From CAZEFK01 sp964511405 (lineage in GTDB: Bacteria > Pseudomonadota > Alphaproteobacteria > Elsterales > Elsteraceae): a DNA stretch of 64,000 nt. Location of the stretch: assembly GCA_964511405.1 (NCBI GenBank), contig CAZEFK010000004.1, positions 7,488-71,487 of the forward strand, in the 5' to 3' direction. Positions 1-7,309 of this stretch are shown in pieces. The number at the start of each line of letters is the position of its first letter. Within the stretch, counting starts at the first letter, position 1. The position numbers and the translations under genes were made by a program. The notes beneath the pieces are model-generated. The model ran no database searches. It was not told where the DNA came from and worked only from the letters and a program-made list of their open reading frames with translations.

Positions 1-1
1 G

Positions 2-604
2 GCGATCGTCTCCAACCCGGTCCCGCCCCGCCCCGGGCTGCTCGTCCAGGAGAGCTTCCAGGCCGGGGCGCGGCGGCTCGCAGCCCATGGGTTGAGCCTG
101 GACGTCTGGGCCTACCACACCCAGCTCGACGAGGTCGAAGCGCTGGCGCGCGCCTGCCCCGGGACGGCGATCGTGCTCGACCATTGCGGCGGACCGCTCG
201 GCGTCGGCCCGTATGCGGGGCGGCGCGATGCGGTGTTCGCCGACTGGTCCCGAAGCCTGAAGCGGCTGTCGCAGCTGCCCAACATGGTGCTGAAGCTCGG
301 GGGCCTGGCCATGCGCATCGGCGGCTTCGGGTACCACGAGCGCCCGCGCCCGCCGAGCTCGCTCGACCTGATGGCCGACTGGCGCCCCTATATCGAGACC
401 TGCATCGAGCAGTTCGGCGCGGCGCGCTGCCTGTTCGAAAGCAATTTCCCGGTCGACAAGGGCATGGTGCCCTACGCCGTGCTGTGGAACGCCTTCAAGC
501 GCATCACCCGAGACTATTCGGCCGCGGAACGGCGGGACTTGTTCGGCGCCACCGCGGCCCGCGTCTACCGGCTGACCGATGCCGACCTGGGAGGGCCGCT
601 CTGA
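2..604 (+). CDS. Amidohydrolase family protein (5' truncated by window edge)
   Basis: C-terminal 200 residues of a TIM-barrel metal-dependent hydrolase of the amidohydrolase_2 family (2-pyrone-4,6-dicarboxylate lactonase-like). The reading frame is open from base 2, so the start lies upstream of the window; the first internal ATG at 92 cuts into conserved sequence. Visible family features are 'VLDHCGG' (a barrel-strand His), 'MVLKLGGLAM' and the late 'RCLFESNFPVDK', where family members carry a catalytic Asp or Asn region. Its stop overlaps the ATG of the SMP-30 lactonase (TGATG), so the two are translationally coupled and probably act in one hydrolytic or lactone-opening route. The substrate cannot be told from sequence. 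Confidence 0.85.
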   Translation, partial: AIVSNPVPPRPGLLVQESFQAGARRLAAHGLSLDVWAYHTQLDEVEALARACPGTAIVLDHCGGPLGVGPYAGRRDAVFADWSRSLKRLSQLPNMVLKLGGLAMRIGGFGYHERPRPPSSLDLMADWRPYIETCIEQFGAARCLFESNFPVDKGMVPYAVLWNAFKRITRDYSAAERRDLFGATAARVYRLTDADLGGPL

Positions 605-1530
605 TGTACTTCGCCCCGCCGCCGGCGGTCGCCACGACGGTGTTCACGCGCCTGCCCGACCGTTTCCGCCGACCGCGCCGGTCCGCCTGGGCGGATGCCA
701 ACCGGGGCGGGCAGGCGATCGATTCCTTCCTCGAAGGGCCATGCTTCGATCGCGAGGGGCGCCTCTATGTCACCGACATCCCCAACGGCCGGGTGTTCCG
801 GATCGCGTCCGACGGCGAATGGACGCTGATCACCGAATATGACGGATGGCCCAACGGGCTGAAGATCCATCGCGACGGCCGGATCTTCATCGCCGATTAC
901 AAGCGCGGGATCCTGCTGCTCGATCCCGCCTCCGGCGCCGTGACTCCCTTCCTGGAGAGCGCCGCGTCGGAGAGCTTCAAGGGGGTCAATGACCTGACCT
1001 TCGCCGCGAACGGCGACCTGTACTTCACCGATCAGGGACAGACCGGCCTGCAGGACCCGACCGGGCGCGTCTACCGCTATGCCGCCGATGGACGGCTGAC
1101 CTGCCTGATCGACACGGTGCCGAGCCCGAACGGCATCGTCGTCGATCCGGCGATGCGGCATGTGCTGGTCGCGGTTACGCGGGCGCAGCAGGTGTGGCGC
1201 ATCCCGCTCAACCCGACCGGCCTGATCACCAAGGTCGGCGTCTTCGCCCAGCTTCACGGCGGCCTCGGCGGTCCCGATGGTCTAGCGCTCGGTGCCGACG
1301 GCGGCCTGCTGGTCGCCCATACCGGCTTCGGCTCGATCTGGCATCTGTCCAGGACCGCCGAGCCACTGCACCGGGTCGTCAGCTGCGCCGGGCTCTCGAC
1401 CACCAACCTCGCCTTCGGCGTGGCCAACGAACACGAGGTCTTCATCACGGAATCGGAGACCGGTTCGATCCTGCGGGCCAATCTCGACGTCGCCGGGGCC
1501 CGGCTGTATGCCCATTCCGACCGAGACTGA
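604..1530 (+). CDS. SMP-30/gluconolactonase/LRE family protein
   Basis: 308-residue six-bladed beta-propeller lactonase-type protein. The start is the ATG that overlaps the upstream stop; a much longer reading with a non-homologous N-terminus exists but would overlap the amidohydrolase entirely. Family landmarks in order are 'FLEGPCFD' (metal-binding Glu), repeated 'DGRIFIADY'-type blade strands, 'PSPNGIVVD' (metal-binding Asn) and 'GGPDGLAL' (metal-binding Asp). Members hydrolyse sugar lactones or other esters with a divalent metal. Cotranscription with the amidohydrolase and a downstream D-2-hydroxyacid dehydrogenase suggests catabolism of a lactone or hydroxy acid. Family is secure; substrate is unknown. 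Confidence 0.85.
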   Translation: MYFAPPPAVATTVFTRLPDRFRRPRRSAWADANRGGQAIDSFLEGPCFDREGRLYVTDIPNGRVFRIASDGEWTLITEYDGWPNGLKIHRDGRIFIADYKRGILLLDPASGAVTPFLESAASESFKGVNDLTFAANGDLYFTDQGQTGLQDPTGRVYRYAADGRLTCLIDTVPSPNGIVVDPAMRHVLVAVTRAQQVWRIPLNPTGLITKVGVFAQLHGGLGGPDGLALGADGGLLVAHTGFGSIWHLSRTAEPLHRVVSCAGLSTTNLAFGVANEHEVFITESETGSILRANLDVAGARLYAHSDRD

Positions 1531-1546
1531 CGCCGAGCATCGACGG

Positions 1547-2260
1547 ATGATGGACCGCAAACCTCGCGCCCGCCCGAAGGTCCAGGGCGTGGCGTCGGCC
1601 GACCGCCTGCTCACGGTGTTGACGGCCTTCCGCCGCGGTGACGACGCGCTCGAGCTGACCGAGCTCGCCCAGCGCACGGAGCTGGTCAAGAGCACGATCA
1701 TGCGCCTCTGCGTGTCGCTGGAGCGCTTCGGCCTGATCGAGCGCATCGCCGACGGGCGCTATCGCCTCGGCACCGAAGTGGCGCGGCTCGGCTCGGTCTA
1801 CCAGCAATCCTTCGCACTCGAGGCGCATGTGATGCCGGCACTGGAGAGGCTGGTCGCAGCCTCGGGCGAGACCGCCTCGTTCTATATCCGGCGCGGCGAT
1901 CAGCGCCTGTGCCTGTTCCGTCTGGATTCCCCGTCGCCCCTGCGCATGCATGTCCGGCCCGGAGACCTGCGGCCGATGGACAAGTCGGCGATCGCCCAGG
2001 TCCTGGCGCGCTTCGACCCGCTCCAGGGCAAGCCCGGCGCGGCGATCGACCTGCCGCTCTATTCCAGCGGCGTCACCGATCCCCATGTCGCGTCGATGGC
2101 GATGCCGGTCTTCGGCGCCGGCGGCCGCCTGGTCGGCGCCTTGGCGGTGTCCGGCCCGGCCTCGCGCCTGACCCAGCAGCGCGCCGAGGAGATCCGGCCG
2201 ATCCTGCGCGACGCCGGCGAGGCCCTGACCGCGGCGCTGGGCGGCTCCCTGCACGACTGA
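1547..2260 (+). CDS. IclR family transcriptional regulator
   Basis: 237-residue regulator. The N-terminal winged helix (about residues 15-80) contains 'SADRLLTVLTAF' and 'LTELAQRTELVKSTIMRLC', typical of IclR helix-turn-helix domains. The rest is the GAF-like effector domain, with 'ASFYIRRGDQRLCLFRLDS' and the terminal 'SGPASRLT' segment. I chose the ATG at 1547 (ATGATG), 16 bases after the lactonase stop; longer readings run through the lactonase in another frame. It is slightly shorter than the usual 250 residues. It probably regulates this catabolic operon, most plausibly through the palindrome pair just downstream of it. The effector is unknown. Confidence 0.9.
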   Translation: MMDRKPRARPKVQGVASADRLLTVLTAFRRGDDALELTELAQRTELVKSTIMRLCVSLERFGLIERIADGRYRLGTEVARLGSVYQQSFALEAHVMPALERLVAASGETASFYIRRGDQRLCLFRLDSPSPLRMHVRPGDLRPMDKSAIAQVLARFDPLQGKPGAAIDLPLYSSGVTDPHVASMAMPVFGAGGRLVGALAVSGPASRLTQQRAEEIRPILRDAGEALTAALGGSLHD

Positions 2261-2314
2261 CGCCCGACCGATCCGGGATTGAGCCCTGGTCGCCCAGCGC
2301 TGCGTCCAGGGGAA

Positions 2315-2353
2315 TGCAATGCCGTTTCATTTTCATTTTGCAACGCCGTTGCA
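2315..2353. promoter_or_regulatory. Paired palindromes, candidate IclR operator
   Basis: A perfect 15-bp palindrome (TGCAACG-C-CGTTGCA) lies at 2339-2353. A related imperfect copy (TGCAATG-C-CGTTTCA) lies at 2315-2329, with centres 24 bp apart. Both sit in the 160-bp gap between the IclR gene and the hydroxyacid dehydrogenase, inside a locally AT-rich stretch in GC-rich surroundings. IclR-family proteins commonly bind paired palindromes upstream of catabolic genes, so this is a likely operator. The assignment to the adjacent regulator is inferred from position only. Confidence 0.6.
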
Positions 2354-2420
2354 GAATGCTATTCAGTGTGCCGAGCAGAAGCGCGGACAGCGCCCGAGCC
2401 CGAGGCATGAGGAGACCGGC

Positions 2421-3395
2421 ATGAGCGCGACCATCGTCGTCACGGGCAAAGCCCTGTCCGCACCCGCGATGGCGCATGCCGACCGTCGGGGCGCCCGGGT
2501 GGTCACGGTCGCGGCCTATACACCCCCCACCGAACTCGCCCGGCTGGTCCGGGAGGCGGATGCCGGGGCGATCATCGTCCGGTCCGCGCACATCACCGAC
2601 GAGGTGATGGCCGCAGCGGCAAACCTGAAAGTGATCGTCAAGCATGGCGTCGGGGTCGACACCATCGACATCGCGAGCGCCACGCGCCGCGGCATTCCGG
2701 TGCTCATCACCCATGGTGCCAATGCCCAGTCGGTGGCGGAGCATGCCTTCGGGCTGATGTTCGCGGTCGCGCGCTCGACCGCCCATCTCGACAGCCGCAT
2801 GCGCCAGGGACACTGGGACAAGGCGTCGAGCTTCGGCCGGGAACTGGCCGGCAAGTCCCTCGGGGTGATCGGCCTCGGCAGCATCGGGCGCGCCCTGATC
2901 GACCTGGTCCGGCCGCTCGGGATGACGATCCGGGGCTTCGATCCCTTCCTGTCCGGCGCCATCGACGGGGTCGAGATCGTCGACGACCTGGACGCGCTGG
3001 TCGGCGCCAGCGACATCGTCAGCCTTCACTGCCCGATGACGCCGGAAAACCGCAACCTGATCGATGCGCGCCGGCTGTCGCTGATGCGCAGCACCGCCAT
3101 CCTGATCAACACGGCCCGCGGCGGTCTGATCGACGAGGCCGCCCTGGCGGACGCCCTGGCCGCCGGCCGCCTGGCGGGCGCCGGCCTGGACTGCTTTCCG
3201 ACCGAGCCGCCCGTCGGCAGCAATCCGCTGGCGGCCTTTCCCAATGTCGTCCTGACCCCGCATGTCGGCGCCAACACCGTCGAGGCCGCGGAGCGGGTCG
3301 GGCTGCGCGCGGTGCAGCAGGCGCTCGACGTCATCGACGGCAAGCCCTTCGACCCGCGCGCCAACGTCAATCCAGGGTTCGCCAGCGCCGCATAG
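2421..3395 (+). CDS. D-2-hydroxyacid dehydrogenase (phosphoglycerate dehydrogenase-like)
   Basis: 324-residue NAD-dependent D-2-hydroxyacid dehydrogenase. The Rossmann motif 'GLGSIGRAL' lies near residue 155. The catalytic set is present: Arg233 in 'NTARGG', Glu262 in 'PTEPP' and His281 in 'LTPHVG'. It is too short to carry the ACT or ASB domains of serine-pathway SerA, so a catabolic dehydrogenase acting on a 2-hydroxy acid is more likely than serine biosynthesis. The ATG at 2421 is preceded by GAGGAGA. It is the first gene after the palindrome pair and is followed 34 bases later by the first ABC binding protein, suggesting an IclR-controlled uptake and oxidation unit. Confidence 0.88.
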   Translation: MSATIVVTGKALSAPAMAHADRRGARVVTVAAYTPPTELARLVREADAGAIIVRSAHITDEVMAAAANLKVIVKHGVGVDTIDIASATRRGIPVLITHGANAQSVAEHAFGLMFAVARSTAHLDSRMRQGHWDKASSFGRELAGKSLGVIGLGSIGRALIDLVRPLGMTIRGFDPFLSGAIDGVEIVDDLDALVGASDIVSLHCPMTPENRNLIDARRLSLMRSTAILINTARGGLIDEAALADALAAGRLAGAGLDCFPTEPPVGSNPLAAFPNVVLTPHVGANTVEAAERVGLRAVQQALDVIDGKPFDPRANVNPGFASAA

Positions 3396-3429
3396 CGACG
3401 GACGCACCCGGCCAATGGGAGGAACGGGG

Positions 3430-4440
3430 ATGAGCTCGAGTACGAGGCGCCGGTTCATGGTGCTCGCCGCCGCCATCGGGATGGCTGCCGGGGCCGGGCA
3501 AGGCACCGCGCAGGCGGCGCAGACCGTGACGATCGCCATGCAGAACGGTATCGGCTATCTGCCGATCATCGTCGCCGATGCGCTCGGCCTGTTCGACGCG
3601 GCCATGGCCGCGGCCGGCACGCCCGGCACCCGCGTGGTCGTCACCAAGATGAGCGGCGCGCCGGCCATCAACGACTCGCTGCTGAGCGGCAGCATCCAGA
3701 TCGGCGCCTATGGCACGCCCGGCCTACTGGTCGCCTGGGAGAAGACGCGCGGCTCCTACGACATCAAGGGCCTGACCCCGCTCTCGATGGGTCGTTATGC
3801 GCTGTATGCCGCGAATCCGGCGGTCCGGAGCGTGAAGGACTTTTCCGACAGCTCGCGCATCGCCGTCACGGCGCTCAACTCGCCCCAGGCCATCCTGCTG
3901 CAGATGGCCGGCGAGAAGGCCTTCGGCGAGGGTCAGATCCACCGGTTCGATACCCGGATGGTGCAGCTGCCGCACCCCGACGCCACGACCATGATGCTGA
4001 GCGGATCGGCGACGATCGACGGCTATTTCGCCAACGACCCGTTCATCACGGTCCTGGCTGCGAACCCGAAGCTGCATGTCGTCACGACCTCCGACGAGAT
4101 CCTGGGCCATCCGGCAACCAGCGGACTGCTGGCCACGACCGGGCGCTTCGTCGCCCAGCAGCCCGACGTCGCCAAGGGCGTGGTGATGGCGATCCGTGCC
4201 GCCGAGGACAAGATCCGGGCCGATCCGGAGACGGCGGCCCGGATCTACGTGAAGGCGGAGCCGATCAACCTGCCGGAACCGGCTGTCGTCGCCATGGTGC
4301 GCGACAACAAATGGTCGACCGAGCCGCACGGGATTATGGCGTACGCGCAGTTCATGGCGAAGCTGCGCATGCTGAAGACTGCGCCGGCCCGATGGCAGGA
4401 CGCGTTCTTCGCCCCCGTCAACGAAGGGCCAGGCGACTAA
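3430..4440 (+). CDS. ABC transporter substrate-binding protein, NMT1/SsuA-like (copy 1)
   Basis: 336-residue periplasmic binding protein. The N-terminus 'STRRRFMVLAAAIG' resembles a Tat-type signal, followed by Ala-rich cleavage sequence near residue 33. Mature-protein landmarks are 'IAMQNGIGYLPIIVADALGLF', 'GAPAINDSLLSG' and 'LPHPDATT', placing it with NMT1/SsuA/TauA-type proteins for sulfonates, pyrimidine precursors or aromatic acids. The start at 3430 follows a GGAGGAACGGGG purine run. It is a clear paralogue of the next gene, sharing 'PAIND', 'GAYG', 'LPHPDATT' and 'PARWQD'. Ligand is unknown; position after the dehydrogenase suggests it brings in the pathway's substrate. Confidence 0.88.
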   Translation: MSSSTRRRFMVLAAAIGMAAGAGQGTAQAAQTVTIAMQNGIGYLPIIVADALGLFDAAMAAAGTPGTRVVVTKMSGAPAINDSLLSGSIQIGAYGTPGLLVAWEKTRGSYDIKGLTPLSMGRYALYAANPAVRSVKDFSDSSRIAVTALNSPQAILLQMAGEKAFGEGQIHRFDTRMVQLPHPDATTMMLSGSATIDGYFANDPFITVLAANPKLHVVTTSDEILGHPATSGLLATTGRFVAQQPDVAKGVVMAIRAAEDKIRADPETAARIYVKAEPINLPEPAVVAMVRDNKWSTEPHGIMAYAQFMAKLRMLKTAPARWQDAFFAPVNEGPGD

Positions 4441-4484
4441 GGCCCACCAAGGGTCGCCCGCCCCACAGGGGCAAGGGAGGGAAC

Positions 4485-5498
4485 ATGGAACAGATGACGC
4501 GGCGACGGGCGCTGGCCCTGGGCGGGATGGGGCTGCTGGCCGCCGGACTGCCGGCTGCCCCCGCGATCGCCCAGGCAAAGCGGACCATCACCATCGCGAT
4601 CCAGCTCGGCACCAGCCATCTGGCCACGACCGTCGCCGACAAGCTCGGGCTGTTCGCACGCCTGGCGGCGGAACACGGCATCGCGGGCACGACGTTCGTC
4701 ATCCAGCGCGTCAGCGGCTCGCCGGCGATCAATGATGGCCTGTTCAGCGGTACGGTGGACGTCGGGGCCTATGGGCCGACCGCGCTTCTGGCCGCCTGGG
4801 CGAAGACGAAGGGGAGCTTCGATCTGCATGGTATCGCGGCCTGCAACGAAGCCGTGCTGACGCTCTACGCCAATGACCCTGCGATCAAGACGGTCGCCGA
4901 TATCCGGCCGACCGACCGCATCGCGGTGACGGCGACCACGGCGCCGCAAGCCGTGCTGCTGAGGATGGCCGCCGAGCAGGCCTTCGGGCCGGGCCAGGCC
5001 AACCGCTTCGACCAGCAGATGGTGGTGCTGCCGCATCCCGACGCCACGACCGCGCTGATCTCGAAGTCGTCGATCTCGCTGTATTTTGCGGCGCCGCCCT
5101 TCATCAGCACGCTCGAGGCTTCGGGGATGTGCCACAGGGTGGTCGACGGCCAGGACATTATCGGCCGGCCCTATTCCGGGGCGCTGCTCGCCTGCACGGC
5201 AAAGTTCGCGTCGGCCAACCCGGCGGCGGTCGCCGTCATCGTCGCGGCGCTGGAGCAGGCGATGGCGATCATCCGCACCGATCCGCGCCGCGCATCGGAG
5301 ATCTACATGCAAGTGGAACGGACGAGCCTGAGCCTCGATCAGGTGGAGGCCGCCGTACGCGCCCAGGTCTTCACGGTCGAGCCGCAGGGCATCCAGGCGT
5401 TCGGCGCGTTCATGGCCCGCGTCGGCGAGCTGAAGCAGCCGCCGGCGCGCTGGCAGGATGTCTTCTTCGGGCCGGTCAGCGCCGGAAAGGGAAGCTGA
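4485..5498 (+). CDS. ABC transporter substrate-binding protein, NMT1/SsuA-like (copy 2)
   Basis: 337-residue paralogue of the preceding protein, with a Tat-like signal ('MTRRRALALGGMGLLAAG') and an Ala-rich cleavage site near residue 29. It shares 'GSPAINDGLFSG', 'VAVTATTAPQAVLLRMA'-type sequence, 'LPHPDATT' and 'PPARWQDVFFGPV' at the same relative positions as copy 1, so the two arose by tandem duplication and then diverged. GGGAGGG at 4475-4481 is a good ribosome-binding site for the ATG at 4485. Its stop overlaps the start of the ATPase gene, so this copy is the one directly coupled to the transporter. Two binding proteins with one transporter may broaden specificity. Confidence 0.88.
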   Translation: MEQMTRRRALALGGMGLLAAGLPAAPAIAQAKRTITIAIQLGTSHLATTVADKLGLFARLAAEHGIAGTTFVIQRVSGSPAINDGLFSGTVDVGAYGPTALLAAWAKTKGSFDLHGIAACNEAVLTLYANDPAIKTVADIRPTDRIAVTATTAPQAVLLRMAAEQAFGPGQANRFDQQMVVLPHPDATTALISKSSISLYFAAPPFISTLEASGMCHRVVDGQDIIGRPYSGALLACTAKFASANPAAVAVIVAALEQAMAIIRTDPRRASEIYMQVERTSLSLDQVEAAVRAQVFTVEPQGIQAFGAFMARVGELKQPPARWQDVFFGPVSAGKGS

Positions 5499-6325
5499 TG
5501 CTCGCGCTCCAACCCACCTCGGCCGCCGCGTCCAGCCTGGCGACGGCAGACGCCGAACCGCTCCTCAAGGTCAGCAACGTGACCTTGCAGTACAAGACCC
5601 GCGCCGCCGTCGTGACCGCCACCTGGCGGGTGTCGTTCGACGTGCACCGGCACGACCGCTACATCCTGCTGGGGCCCTCCGGCTGCGGCAAGTCCACGCT
5701 GCTGAAGGCGGTGGCCGGCTTCCTGCAGCCGACGGACGGGACGATCACGCTCGGCGGGCGCGCCATCGACCGGCCCGGTCCCGACCGGATGATGGTGTTC
5801 CAGGAATTCGACCAGCTGATGCCGTGGCTGACCGTGCTGGACAACGTCATGTTCGCGATGCGGCGGTCGGGCCGCTTTCCGCGATCGGAAATCCGCGACC
5901 GGGCCCGGCGCGCGACCGCGAAGGTCGGCTTGGCCAAGTTCGAAGCGTCCTATCCCCACATGCTCTCCGGCGGCATGAAGCAGCGCGTCGCGATTGCGCG
6001 GGCGCTGGCCATGGAGCCGCAGATCCTGCTGATGGACGAGCCCTTTGCCGCCCTCGACGCCCTGACCCGCCGGCGCATGCAGGAAGAGCTGCTGGAGCTC
6101 TGGGACGACGTCCGCTTCACGCTGATGTTCGTCACCCATTCGATCGAAGAGGCGGTCATCCTGGGCTCGCGCATCCTCGTGCTGACCCCGCATCCCGGGC
6201 AAGTGCGGGCCGAGCTCGACGCGACCAGCTATGGGCATGAGCATCAGGGCAGCGCCGCGTTCATGGCCTTCAACGCGCGGATCAACGGCATGCTGTTCGG
6301 CACCCAGGAGACGGCGCATGGCTGA
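5498..6325 (+). CDS. ABC transporter ATP-binding protein (SsuB/TauB type)
   Basis: 275-residue nucleotide-binding subunit. Walker A is 'GPSGCGKST' near residue 64, the Q-loop region is 'VFQEFDQLMPWLTV', the signature is 'LSGGMKQR', Walker B is 'ILLMDEPFAALD' and the H-loop is 'FVTHS'. The Q-loop sequence is characteristic of the nitrate/sulfonate/taurine ATPase family. The start ATG at 5498 overlaps the previous stop (TGATG), and the end overlaps the permease gene by 8 bases. It energises import for the two upstream binding proteins. Family assignment is firm; ligand is not. Confidence 0.93.
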   Translation: MLALQPTSAAASSLATADAEPLLKVSNVTLQYKTRAAVVTATWRVSFDVHRHDRYILLGPSGCGKSTLLKAVAGFLQPTDGTITLGGRAIDRPGPDRMMVFQEFDQLMPWLTVLDNVMFAMRRSGRFPRSEIRDRARRATAKVGLAKFEASYPHMLSGGMKQRVAIARALAMEPQILLMDEPFAALDALTRRRMQEELLELWDDVRFTLMFVTHSIEEAVILGSRILVLTPHPGQVRAELDATSYGHEHQGSAAFMAFNARINGMLFGTQETAHG

Positions 6326-7211
6326 CCTCGCCACCGGCATGAAGATGCGCAACGCGCCGCGCCCGGACATCGAGGCGACGCCCGCCGATGCCGGCCGGAT
6401 CGGCGACATTGCCCGGCCCATCGGCATCTGGCAGGCGCTCTATGCCATGGCCGGGGTGCGGCGCGCCCTGGTGCTGCTCGGCCTGGCCGCCGTCTGGGAG
6501 GCCTATGCCCGCGCCCTCGGCAATCCGCTGATGCTGCCCGCCTTCACCGATACCGTGGCTGCGTTCTGGGCCGACGTCGTCTCCGGGCGGCTGCCGAGCG
6601 CGGCCATGACCTCGCTGCACGTCCTGGTCATCGGCTACGGCACGGCCATTGCCATCTCGGCGGCGATGACCACGCTCGCGGTGTCGACCCGCCTTGGCAC
6701 CGACCTGCTGGCCACGCTGACGGCCATGTTCAACCCGCTGCCGGCGATCGCGGTCCTGCCGCTGGCGCTGCTGTGGTTCGGCCTCGGCACCACCAGCCTG
6801 GTCTTCGTGATCGTCCATTCGGTGCTTTGGGCCGTGTCGCTGAACACCTTCAGCGGCTTTCTGTCAGTCAGCCAGACCCAGCGCATGGCGGGGCGCAATT
6901 ACGGGCTCGGTGGCCTGCGCCTGGTCGTGTTCATCCTGATCCCCGCCGCATTCCCGTCGATCCTCGCCGGCCTGAAGATCGGCTGGGCGTTCGCCTGGCG
7001 CACCCTGATCGCCGCCGAGCTGGTCTTCGGGGTGTCCGGCAACGCGGCCGGGATCGGCTGGTACATCTTCGAATCGCGCAATGCGTTGGACACCGCGAAC
7101 GTGTTCGCGGGCCTGCTGACCGTCATCCTGATCGGCCTTGCCGTCGAGGGCCTGATCTTCCGCACCATCGAGACCATGACCGTGCGCAAGTGGGGCATGC
7201 AGGCGCACTAG
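6318..7211 (+). CDS. ABC transporter permease (SsuC/TauC type)
   Basis: 297-residue inner-membrane permease of the BPD_transp_1 family. About 40 hydrophilic residues precede the first membrane segment ('ALVLLGLAAVWEAYA'). Further segments are visible, and the EAA-type loop contacting the ATPase lies around 'GLGGLRLVVFILIPAAFPSIL'. The start ATG overlaps the ATPase stop. It is the last gene of the operon; the convergent CoA-ligase gene ends 98 bases further on. That gap shows no clear terminator with a T-run. Confidence 0.92.
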   Translation: MADLATGMKMRNAPRPDIEATPADAGRIGDIARPIGIWQALYAMAGVRRALVLLGLAAVWEAYARALGNPLMLPAFTDTVAAFWADVVSGRLPSAAMTSLHVLVIGYGTAIAISAAMTTLAVSTRLGTDLLATLTAMFNPLPAIAVLPLALLWFGLGTTSLVFVIVHSVLWAVSLNTFSGFLSVSQTQRMAGRNYGLGGLRLVVFILIPAAFPSILAGLKIGWAFAWRTLIAAELVFGVSGNAAGIGWYIFESRNALDTANVFAGLLTVILIGLAVEGLIFRTIETMTVRKWGMQAH

Positions 7212-7309
7212 GGCTCGACCATCACCGGCGCCCGCAGCCAGATGAGCGCGCCCGACTTCGTGACCGCGCCGGACGTGCCGGCGCCACCGCGCGGTCTCCT
7301 GACGGCGCT

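Noticed and set aside
184..603. Extension of the SMP-30 frame upstream of 604
   Set aside because: It fully overlaps the amidohydrolase in another frame, with Arg/Ala-rich non-homologous sequence; ATG 604 is coupled to the stop.
4460..4472. Small hairpin GCCCC-aca-GGGGC between the two binding-protein genes
   Set aside because: Five pairs with a three-base loop in GC-rich DNA is not distinguishable from chance.
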